Assembly (NCBI GenBank): GCA_964596135.1
Contig: CAZQTF010000248.1
Span: 1 to 5,054, forward strand
Direction: 5' to 3'
From: JADJNW01 sp964596135
GTDB taxonomy: Bacteria > Bacteroidota > Bacteroidia > Chitinophagales > Saprospiraceae
Length of the DNA: 5,054 bases
In this document: positions 1-5,054 of the stretch, in pieces
Numbering within the stretch: the stretch's first letter is position 1
Layout: each line of letters opens with the position of its first letter
Made by a program: the position numbers and the translations under genes
The notes under the pieces: model-generated
Seen by the model: the letters and a program-made list of their open reading frames with translations, nothing else
Told to the model about the DNA's origin: nothing
The model's database searches: none

Positions 1-30
1 GCGAAAAATATAAAATGAGAAACGCAATTT

Positions 31-456
31 CTAATTTCTTGGTACAACAGCAATTGTTATGCGGCTGACACAAGTTAACTTATCTGCTTCGTCCTTGATC
101 TCGATATTCCACACATGTATGTTTTTGCCAATGCGAACCGGCGTCACCTGTCCATACACAAAGCCTTTGGTGACGGGGCGCAGGTGGTTGGCGTTGATTT
201 CTATGCCAACGGGCATCTGGGTTTCTGTATTGTCGAGGCAAAGCACGGACGCTAAGCTGCCCAAGGTTTCTGCGAGGGCTACATTTGCGCCGCCATGCAG
301 TAATCGCATGGGTTGTACGGTACGATCGTCCACTGGCATTCGGGCGACTAAGTAATTTTCACCGAAAGCGGTGAATTCAATACCCAGGTGCTCGATGAGT
401 GTGCGCTGTGACATTTGATTGATCTCTTCAAGTGTAAATGATTGTTTCCAGATCAT
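31..456 (-). CDS. Hotdog-fold acyl-CoA thioesterase, YdiI/MenI (PaaI-like) family
   Basis: This 141-residue protein is a hotdog-fold thioesterase that hydrolyses acyl-CoA thioesters in the cytoplasm. It closely resembles E. coli YdiI (MenI, 1,4-dihydroxy-2-naphthoyl-CoA hydrolase, menaquinone pathway) over its whole length. Shared features are the start MIWK, then HLGI (23-26), MPVD (40-43), the block LLHGGANVALAETLGS (52-67), and N-x-x-HLRPV near residues 89-95. The likely catalytic residues are present at YdiI-like positions: Gln48, His54 and the general base Glu63. The length is normal for the family. The gene lies 18 bases downstream of miaA on the same strand, so the two are probably co-transcribed. 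No Shine-Dalgarno is seen before the ATG, which is common in Bacteroidota. No menaquinone gene is visible nearby, so the substrate is uncertain: DHNA-CoA is plausible, but other aromatic or short acyl-CoAs are possible. Family is certain; exact role is inferred. Confidence 0.93.
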   Translation of the reverse strand: MIWKQSFTLEEINQMSQRTLIEHLGIEFTAFGENYLVARMPVDDRTVQPMRLLHGGANVALAETLGSLASVLCLDNTETQMPVGIEINANHLRPVTKGFVYGQVTPVRIGKNIHVWNIEIKDEADKLTCVSRITIAVVPRN

Positions 457-474
457 TATTATATTATTGTGACA

Positions 475-1401
475 TTAACTTTTTATGGTGTCTTTTTGAA
501 TTTTTTTGTTAACAAACTGAATAGCCTCCTGGAGTTGTGTGGGGTGAAAAGTTTGCCAGAAACCATCGCGGCGCCACCAAGTAAGTTGGCGTTTGGCATA
601 GTTGCGCGAGTTTTGCTTGATTTTATCAATTGCTTCCGGCAAAGAAATTACTCCGTCCAAATAATCGAATAATTCCTGATAGCCAACAGTCTGAAGGGTA
701 GGAAGGTTGCGATATGGATACAACGACTGTGCTTCGTCTAACAAACCCTTTTCCATCATATTGTCCACGCGATGGTTGATGCGATCATACAGTTCTGTGC
801 GCGGCAGATTTATCTGAATGTAAATCGGTATGAAACTTCTCGGTTTGCTTTGTTGTTTGCGATAAGCAGAAAAAGGTTGGTTTCCGGCGAGGCATACTTC
901 CAGTGCCCGAATGAGCCGATGCGGATTTTGCCGATCCATCATTTTATAATACTCAGGATCGGTTTGTTGTACGGCTTGTTGCAAACCTTCCAGCCCTTGC
1001 TCGGTATAGAGTTGACGCACCTGCCGGTGAATTGCCTCGGGGATAACCGGAAATGAATCCAGTCCTTCGCAGAGGGCTTTGATGTATAATCCGGAGCCAC
1101 CTACGGCAAGGACGAGGTCATATTTTTGGTACAAAATATCCAACAATGCGAGAGCTTCCTTTTCAAAATCACCGACGCTGTATGGCTCGAAAATACTGTG
1201 ACTGTCAATAAAATGATGCGGAATACCCTGCATTTCTTCGGGGGTGGGCTTTGCAGTGCCAATCTTCATTTCCCGAAAAAACTGGCGACTGTCGCAGGAG
1301 ATAATTTCCGTGCGAAAATGCTTTGCCAGATATACTGCGAAGCTGGTTTTGCCGCTGGCGGTCGGTCCGCCTACTACGATGAGATACTTTTTCCCCGACA
1401 T
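475..1401 (-). CDS. miaA: tRNA dimethylallyltransferase (tRNA A37 isopentenylation)
   Basis: MiaA transfers a dimethylallyl group from DMAPP to N6 of adenosine 37 in tRNAs that read codons beginning with U, giving i6A37, which stabilises codon-anticodon pairing. The 308-residue length is typical. Visible motifs in order: P-loop GPTASGKT (12-19); DSRQ (37-40), with Asp37 as the expected catalytic base; KIGTAKP (46-52) followed by PHHFID (61-66); GGSGLYIKAL (101-110); PHRLIRALEV (160-169), part of the nucleotide and tRNA contact region; TVGYQE (238-243); and the C-terminal signature RNYAKRQLTWWRRD (266-279). All key residues are intact, so the enzyme should be active. It is the first gene of a minus-strand pair with the downstream thioesterase and is transcribed divergently from the acyltransferase gene. 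No Shine-Dalgarno is evident upstream of the ATG. The ATG is chosen because it sits ten residues before the P-loop strand, as expected for the family. Confidence 0.97.
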   Translation of the reverse strand: MSGKKYLIVVGGPTASGKTSFAVYLAKHFRTEIISCDSRQFFREMKIGTAKPTPEEMQGIPHHFIDSHSIFEPYSVGDFEKEALALLDILYQKYDLVLAVGGSGLYIKALCEGLDSFPVIPEAIHRQVRQLYTEQGLEGLQQAVQQTDPEYYKMMDRQNPHRLIRALEVCLAGNQPFSAYRKQQSKPRSFIPIYIQINLPRTELYDRINHRVDNMMEKGLLDEAQSLYPYRNLPTLQTVGYQELFDYLDGVISLPEAIDKIKQNSRNYAKRQLTWWRRDGFWQTFHPTQLQEAIQFVNKKIQKDTIKS

Positions 1402-1474
1402 GCCGCGAAATTAAGGAATTATGGCAGGTTATTTGCTCGTTATCCCTTGTTTTCGTCACAATTAATATTAGCAA

Positions 1475-1508
1475 TTGGGCATAACTATGATCTAAAAATA
1501 TAAATTTG
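1475..1508 (+). promoter_or_regulatory. Candidate Bacteroidota-type promoter for the acyltransferase gene
   Basis: TAAATTTG at 1501-1508 matches the Bacteroidota -7 consensus TAnnTTTG exactly. A TTG at 1475-1477 lies 23 bases upstream, at the long end of the 17-23 spacing usually quoted for the -33 element. Transcription would begin around 1512-1515, leaving a leader of about 20 bases that still contains the Shine-Dalgarno. The -7 box is clear; the -33 assignment is weak. Confidence 0.5.
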
Positions 1509-1518
1509 CTTCTTTATC

Positions 1519-1524
1519 AGGAGA
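1519..1524 (+). promoter_or_regulatory. Shine-Dalgarno of the acyltransferase gene
   Basis: AGGAGA lies nine bases before the ATG at 1534. It is a near-ideal ribosome binding site and supports that start. It stands out because the other genes of the window have weak or no such site. Confidence 0.7.
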
Positions 1525-1533
1525 ATTCAAGGT

Positions 1534-2814
1534 ATGCTTTATTCAACCGTACGACCTATTGCAACCGTTGGTATCCGTGTTTTTTACCGAAAGATTCATC
1601 TTTCCAATGTCGCGCATATCCCTCGAAATAAGCCGGTCATTCTGGCGGCGAATCATCCCACGGGCTTTATGGAGCCGTGCGTGCTGGCGTGTCATTTGGA
1701 TCGCCCTTTGTATTTTTTGGTGCGTGGCGATTTGTTTAAGGAAGGGCTTTATAATTTTTTGCTGCGTTCTTTGCACATGCTGCCAGTTTATCGCGCGCGC
1801 GATCGCGGTTATGCATATGTAAAAAACAATTATGAAACGTTTGACTTCTGTTATGACGCTTTACGCGAAAACAAAACGCTGATGATTTTGGCGGAGGGAA
1901 GGGCTGAGCACGAAAAGCGCCTGCGCCCCCTACAAAAAGGTACTGCCCGCATTGCTTTCGGCGCACTGGAACGCTACCCGGAACTGGAAGATGTGTACAT
2001 CGTGCCGGTGGGCGTCAATTATACGTATGCAGAACACCCGCGTTCGGAAATTTTTATTGATTTTGGTGAACCACTCAAGGCACGTGATTATTTCGACGCT
2101 TTCCGCGAAAATCCAAACCAGACAGCCAGCGATTTTACAGAAGAACTGCGTCAGCGCATGTTGGAACGAATCATCATTATTGAAAAAGAAGACGACGATG
2201 AATTGACCGAATATCTCCTGCAGATGGATCGCTCGCATCGCCCAGCGCCAATCTTCCCGATCGTCAGCAATACCCGTGAGCCGCTGGTGTACGAAAAATC
2301 GGTAGCCGACCGTGTCAATGAACTGGATCCGACGAAAAAGCTGTCCTTACTGTCGAGTGCCAGGCAGTATTTTCAACAATTGCAGACAGCCGGAATCACA
2401 GATGCCGAGCTTCTTTGCGGCGGGGTTTCGCTCTGGGCAATACTGTTTCTGTTGCTGGGATTGCCGCTGTTTGCGGTCGGATATTTATTTAATGTTCTTC
2501 CCGTGTTGCTGGGAAAACGGATCGCCGATAAGCGCGTTCGTCGCCCGGAATTTTATGCACCGGTATTTTGGGCGGTAGCGATGGGGGCTTATTTGATCTG
2601 GCTGATTCTTTGGCTGATTGGTTTGGTGATTTTGGCAACGCCGGTGCTGCTATTCTGGCTGATTCTGATGCCATTGTTAGGATATTTTGCAATGCTGTAT
2701 CTCGAATTTTATAAAAAAATGCGCCGGAAAACACGGGCTAAGCGATTGAAAAAAGAGCAGCGATCGGAATTGCTGAAAATGCGCGAGACCATTATGGCAG
2801 AATTCGGAAAATAG
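1534..2814 (+). CDS. PlsC-family glycerolipid acyltransferase with C-terminal membrane module
   Basis: This 426-residue protein belongs to the PlsC/LPLAT superfamily, which transfers acyl groups to glycerol 3-phosphate, lysophosphatidate or related lipids at the inner membrane. The acyltransferase domain covers about residues 25-220. Motif I is ANHPTGFMEP (39-48), with His41 and Glu47; motif II is GDLF (65-68) through LPVYR (83-87); motif III is EGR (121-123) leading to LQKGTARIA (133-141); motif IV is VPVGVNYTY (157-165). After an acidic patch (EKEDDDE, 217-223) comes a helical linker, then hydrophobic segments near 299-326 (with NVLP at 320-323), 343-365 and 366-390, and a very basic tail (395-410). 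The long form with this C-terminal module is known among bacterial and GPAT-like members, so it is not a fusion artefact. Motif I has HX5E rather than the classical HX4D. The start is supported by AGGAGA upstream. Superfamily is certain; acyl acceptor (glycerol 3-phosphate versus lysophosphatidate versus another lipid) is unknown. Confidence 0.92.
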   Translation: MLYSTVRPIATVGIRVFYRKIHLSNVAHIPRNKPVILAANHPTGFMEPCVLACHLDRPLYFLVRGDLFKEGLYNFLLRSLHMLPVYRARDRGYAYVKNNYETFDFCYDALRENKTLMILAEGRAEHEKRLRPLQKGTARIAFGALERYPELEDVYIVPVGVNYTYAEHPRSEIFIDFGEPLKARDYFDAFRENPNQTASDFTEELRQRMLERIIIIEKEDDDELTEYLLQMDRSHRPAPIFPIVSNTREPLVYEKSVADRVNELDPTKKLSLLSSARQYFQQLQTAGITDAELLCGGVSLWAILFLLLGLPLFAVGYLFNVLPVLLGKRIADKRVRRPEFYAPVFWAVAMGAYLIWLILWLIGLVILATPVLLFWLILMPLLGYFAMLYLEFYKKMRRKTRAKRLKKEQRSELLKMRETIMAEFGK

Positions 2815-2857
2815 CCGCAGTAAAGCCTCGATTATGAATTGAAAATAGAATTTCGGA

Positions 2858-3844
2858 ATGAGAAAACAAAGCGGAAAATTCACAATATGGCTGGCGTTTT
2901 GCCTGCTATGGATCGCTGGCGCGCGCGCGCAGTCAACCGAGGCTCCCAAACCAGCCCAAAAGGTTTACACTGGGATTTATCTGATGAATTTGTACGATCT
3001 GAACATTGACGAGTTTTCGTTTTATGCCGATTTCTACCTGTGGTTTAAATGGAAAGGCAAGCTGGACCCCACCAACATTGAGTTTGTAAATGCCGTAGAA
3101 AAATGGGGCTTTACGCAAAATATCTTCCACGAGGAACCGCTCAAACTCCCCGACGGCTACTATTACAATGGTATGCGAGTGGAAGGGCGATTTTACCATT
3201 CTTTTGCACTTGATGATTTTCCTTTGGATGCGCATGAACTCGATATCCGTATTGAAAATGTGACTTACCCGCTCGATTCCTTAGTGTATTTGCCCGATAC
3301 AAGTACCGTTCTTTTCCGCAAAGACTTATTGATACCAGGCTGGGAGATCAGCGGCGCGGGTATTCGCACCAACAGTAATTTTTACGACACAAATTTTGGC
3401 GAACCGGGGCGCACCGGCTCCGCGTTCAGCAATTTTACCTTTCATCTGGGCATCAACCGCCCGTTTAGCTACTTCGGTCTGAAACTTATGCTTCCATTGC
3501 TGGTGGTGATTTTGGCGAGCTTAGGAGGATTATTTGTGCATCCCAATTACATTGACGCTCGAATTTCGCTACCCATTGGCGGGTTGCTGAGTTGCGTTTT
3601 TTTGCAGCAGGCTTACAGCGATGCACTTCCCGATGTTGGTGACATGGTCCTCATGGATCGAATCTATTTACTTTCCTATGCTTTGATTGCTGCGATTATG
3701 CTCCGGGTTATTATTGTTGGAAATAAAATGGCGCTTCAGGGCCAAGAACAAGCAATGACCCTCAAGCACATTGACCGGCGCCGGGTCTTGCTGTATTTTT
3801 TAATCTACATTGCCATCGTGGGCTTATTGATTTTGTTTGCCTGA
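2858..3844 (+). CDS. Pentameric ligand-gated ion channel homologue (prokaryotic Cys-loop family)
   Basis: This 328-residue protein has the full layout of a bacterial pentameric ligand-gated ion channel (GLIC, ELIC relatives). Residues 1-24 form a signal peptide (ARA before Gln25). The extracellular beta-sandwich spans about 35-202: the first strands hold GIYLMNLYDL (39-48) and ADFYLWFKW (57-65), and the signature loop is FPLD (121-124) followed by ENVTYPLDSLVY (133-144). The cysteines of the animal Cys-loop are replaced by His114 and Leu128; the mature protein has one cysteine, Cys246. Pre-M1 and M1 (about 203-227) carry the family proline, Pro213. M2 is about 234-256, the M2-M3 loop has LPDVG (257-261), M3 is about 266-288, and M4 is about 308-327. 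The M3-M4 loop is short, as in prokaryotes. Such channels sit in the inner membrane with the ligand domain in the periplasm; the ligand is unknown. M2 has Ala at -1' and Arg at 0', resembling anion-selective animal receptors. It follows the acyltransferase gene by 43 bases. No strong ribosome site is seen; the ATG is chosen because it gives a well-formed signal peptide. Confidence 0.88.
   Translation: MRKQSGKFTIWLAFCLLWIAGARAQSTEAPKPAQKVYTGIYLMNLYDLNIDEFSFYADFYLWFKWKGKLDPTNIEFVNAVEKWGFTQNIFHEEPLKLPDGYYYNGMRVEGRFYHSFALDDFPLDAHELDIRIENVTYPLDSLVYLPDTSTVLFRKDLLIPGWEISGAGIRTNSNFYDTNFGEPGRTGSAFSNFTFHLGINRPFSYFGLKLMLPLLVVILASLGGLFVHPNYIDARISLPIGGLLSCVFLQQAYSDALPDVGDMVLMDRIYLLSYALIAAIMLRVIIVGNKMALQGQEQAMTLKHIDRRRVLLYFLIYIAIVGLLILFA
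2919..2930 (+). repeat. (GC)6 dinucleotide tract in the channel signal-peptide coding region
   Basis: Six consecutive GC dinucleotides encode the GARA end of the signal peptide. Gain or loss of one unit would shift the frame. It is short and may simply reflect Ala/Arg codons. Confidence 0.6.
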
Positions 3845-3914
3845 ATGGATTGACAAAAGTCATTGCCGGGTATTATTCAAGTCATTTTAAAATAGAAATA
3901 AGGGCGACAAATTT

Positions 3915-4388
3915 GTGCACAATCAATCATTTTCGGTGATGCTGCTGCAAGAATATTTTATCCCGTATTTGGCTTCCAATGCAATTGCGATTTTGGTGTT
4001 GTGGGCAGCATGGCGAGTGCCTCGGTGGGCACGCTGGTCCATGATATTCATTTTTTTAGCTGCAAGCATCGTCAATGCTTACACGGCAAATACAGCGCCG
4101 GAGTCGTATATTACATATGCACCTATGGCGATGCCTATTTATCGGACATTTATCAACGGCTGGTTTGCCGGGCATGTTCAATGGATGGTCTCGCTGATTG
4201 CCATCGGTCAGTTGACGGTAGCCTTTTTACTTTCGTTGCGCGGATTTTGGTTTAAGCTCGGCGCGTTGGGTGGGATTATTTTTCTCGTATCGATTGCGCC
4301 TTTGGGCGTTGGCTCGGCTTTTCCGTGTTCGCTTATTCTGGCTTTTTCTCTTTATTTACTTTATCGGTATTATGATAAGAAAATTTGA
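3915..4388 (+). CDS. Uncharacterised four-helix integral membrane protein
   Basis: I do not recognise the family of this 157-residue protein. It is strongly hydrophobic, with likely membrane segments at about 12-33, 40-56, 82-108 and 114-149; the last is long enough to be two short helices broken at PLGVGSAFP (129-137). A positively charged stretch (RVPRWARW, 34-41) joins the first two helices, and a polar loop (59-80, with TAPESYITYAP) lies between the second and third. It ends in RYYDKKI. There is no cleavable signal peptide. The start is GTG at 3915, with a weak AAGGG (3900-3904) ten bases upstream; an ATG at 3939 (residue 9) is a credible alternative that would lose no helix. The gene lies 70 bases after the channel gene and ends just before the next gene, suggesting co-transcription. 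The coding assignment rests on the open frame, clean helix pattern and same-strand context. Function is unknown. Confidence 0.75.
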   Translation: MHNQSFSVMLLQEYFIPYLASNAIAILVLWAAWRVPRWARWSMIFIFLAASIVNAYTANTAPESYITYAPMAMPIYRTFINGWFAGHVQWMVSLIAIGQLTVAFLLSLRGFWFKLGALGGIIFLVSIAPLGVGSAFPCSLILAFSLYLLYRYYDKKI

Positions 4389-4393
4389 TTGGC

Positions 4394-4400
4394 AAAGGAA
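4394..4400 (+). promoter_or_regulatory. Shine-Dalgarno that decides the start of the last gene
   Basis: AAAGGAA ends 12 bases before the ATG at 4413. It lies inside the codons that would be used if translation began at the in-frame TTG at 4389, so it favours the ATG start. Confidence 0.5.
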
Positions 4401-4412
4401 CAATTAAGAACA

Positions 4413-5012
4413 ATGAGAACTCTTCCGCTTACTTTATTTTTTATCCTTTTTGCCACTGTTTTATTTGCACAACCCGATAGTCTTTCATTATTGCACCTCA
4501 ATCTGGAGCGCCTGGAAGTTACCCGTATTCACGCTTATATTCTCGGAGGTTGGGCGCTTGCCAACATTATCATCGGAGGTTATTTGACGTATCATTTCGA
4601 GGACGGAGAGCCGGAATCTTTTCATCACATGAATGCCGCCTGGAATATGATTAACCTGGGCGTTGCCTGGGCGATGCTGCACTTTGCCAATCATACCAAT
4701 CCAACCGGCTTCGATCTGGCGTCTTCCGTAAATTATCACTATCGGGCGCAGAAACTCATGATGCTCAATACGGGACTGGATGTAGCCTATACCATTGGCG
4801 GGTTGTTATTATATGAGCATAGTAAAAATAACAAAAAATTTGATTTTGTTTTGCGTGGTTTCGGCAAATCGCTCATGTTTCAGGGGGGCTTTTTATTGCT
4901 TCTGGATGCCACTTTTTACACGATTTATTCTTCCAGTAATATTGAATGGAAAGACTTGATACGGCATGCGACTTCGGCGCCAGACGGTGTCGGGATGATT
5001 ATTTTATTCTAA
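4413..5012 (+). CDS. Uncharacterised membrane protein with signal peptide (DUF6992-like)
   Basis: This 199-residue protein starts with a good signal peptide (MRTLPLTLFFILFATVLFA, likely cut before Gln20), followed by a short periplasmic stretch and four probable membrane helices at about 42-62, 76-93, 113-134 and 148-173. Conserved-looking motifs are GGWALANIIIGG (45-56), FHHMNAAWNMINLG (70-83), NTGLDVAYTIGG (119-130) and QGGFLLLLDATFY (157-169). The pattern of W-x-x-x-N followed by FHxMNxxWNxxN recalls a Bacteroidota family that I believe is catalogued as DUF6992; this is from memory and should be checked. Polar His, Asn and Trp residues inside or next to helices hint at a cofactor or substrate site, but none is proven. 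The ATG at 4413 is preferred over the TTG at 4389, which would add eight charged residues before the signal peptide and abuts the previous stop codon. The gene begins 24 bases after the preceding one, so they are likely co-transcribed. Confidence 0.8.
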   Translation: MRTLPLTLFFILFATVLFAQPDSLSLLHLNLERLEVTRIHAYILGGWALANIIIGGYLTYHFEDGEPESFHHMNAAWNMINLGVAWAMLHFANHTNPTGFDLASSVNYHYRAQKLMMLNTGLDVAYTIGGLLLYEHSKNNKKFDFVLRGFGKSLMFQGGFLLLLDATFYTIYSSSNIEWKDLIRHATSAPDGVGMIILF

Positions 5013-5028
5013 GTATTCGTATCATATT

Positions 5029-5054
5029 ATGCTCTATTTGACACAGTTTTCAAG
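5029..5054 (+). CDS. Possible start of a further gene, cut by the window end
   Basis: An ATG at 5029 opens a frame reading MLYLTQFS that is still open at the window edge, 16 bases after the preceding stop codon. The position suits the next gene of the same transcription unit, but eight codons give no family signal and no clear ribosome site precedes it. Confidence 0.25.

Larger units (their letters stand above)
1402..1533. promoter_or_regulatory. Divergent intergenic region between miaA and the acyltransferase gene
   Basis: This 132-base, AT-rich stretch separates two divergently transcribed genes and must hold promoters for both. A plus-strand promoter-like box and a Shine-Dalgarno are annotated separately. 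For miaA on the minus strand I found only a one-mismatch box (TAATTTCG, complement of 1406-1413) very close to the ATG, with no suitable TTG upstream, so no promoter is called. A short inverted repeat, CAATT at 1459-1463 and AATTG at 1473-1477, could be an operator, but the five-base arms are too short to be convincing. No small gene or RNA is apparent. Confidence 0.6.

Noticed and set aside
59..355. Plus-strand open frame of 98 codons antisense to the thioesterase gene
   Set aside because: It overlaps a strongly conserved gene throughout and its translation shows no domain, signal or membrane pattern.
1406..1413. TAATTTCG on the minus strand as a miaA promoter box
   Set aside because: It has one mismatch to TAnnTTTG, lies almost on the start codon and has no TTG at the expected distance.
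1205..1474. Minus-strand open frame overlapping the miaA start
   Set aside because: It is an alternative frame of miaA and its upstream region; the miaA frame contains the intact P-loop and DSRQ motifs.
442..1503. Plus-strand open frames antisense to miaA (442-672, 772-1056, 1126-1503)
   Set aside because: They lie opposite a clearly conserved miaA, and their translations have no recognisable motif.
1792..1801. (CG)5 tract inside the acyltransferase gene
   Set aside because: It is short and encodes Arg-Ala-Arg within a conserved domain; there is no sign of a switch.
1930..2238. Minus-strand open frame inside the acyltransferase gene
   Set aside because: It is opposite the conserved acyltransferase domain, and the translation is Phe/Cys-rich without a coherent pattern.
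2677..3235. Minus-strand open frames spanning the acyltransferase-channel junction (2677-2949, 2933-3235)
   Set aside because: Both are antisense to genes with clear family signatures and show no domain of their own.
3850..3878. TTGACA followed by TATTAT or TTATTC, resembling an E. coli sigma-70 promoter before the 3915 gene
   Set aside because: TATTAT has only a 15-base spacer, TTATTC is a poor -10, and the Bacteroidota primary sigma factor prefers TAnnTTTG, which is absent here.
4389..4412. TTG start at 4389 for the last gene
   Set aside because: It would place charged residues MAKEQLRT before an otherwise ideal signal peptide, and the AAAGGAA site lies downstream of it.

Overview
The window looks like an ordinary chromosomal stretch from a member of the Bacteroidota, probably outside the genus Bacteroides (a Saprospiria-, Cytophagia- or Chitinophagia-like lineage). 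The reasons are the moderate GC content, mostly weak ribosome binding sites, a TAnnTTTG-type promoter box ahead of the first plus-strand gene, and several membrane proteins of types I associate with this phylum. The assignment is inference; no rRNA or other taxonomic marker is present.

Layout. The left 1.4 kb is a two-gene minus-strand unit: miaA (tRNA dimethylallyltransferase, 1401 to 475), then a YdiI/MenI-type hotdog thioesterase (456 to 31), 18 bases apart. A 132-base divergent intergenic region (1402-1533) holds the only convincing promoter-like and Shine-Dalgarno signals. To its right are four plus-strand genes in a row, all encoding membrane or membrane-bound proteins: a PlsC-family acyltransferase with a C-terminal membrane module (1534-2814), a pentameric ligand-gated ion channel homologue (2858-3844), an unrecognised four-helix membrane protein (3915-4388), and a signal-peptide-bearing four-helix membrane protein (4413-5012). 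A possible further gene start lies at 5029 and runs off the window.

The most interesting item is the channel homologue. It has the full architecture: signal peptide, beta-sandwich ligand-binding domain with the FPxD loop, then M1 to M4. The cysteines of the animal Cys-loop are absent, as in known bacterial members. Its M2 segment aligns without gaps to that of animal glycine receptors, including Ala at -1', Arg at 0' and Leu at 9', rather than the Glu at -1' of cation-selective channels. This raises the possibility of an anion-selective or otherwise unusual bacterial channel.

The plus-strand genes are spaced 43, 70 and 24 bases apart with no visible terminator between them, so they may be co-transcribed. 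Whether the acyltransferase, the channel and the two orphan membrane proteins work together is not shown by the sequence. I see no mobile element, CRISPR array, tRNA, rRNA or prophage feature.
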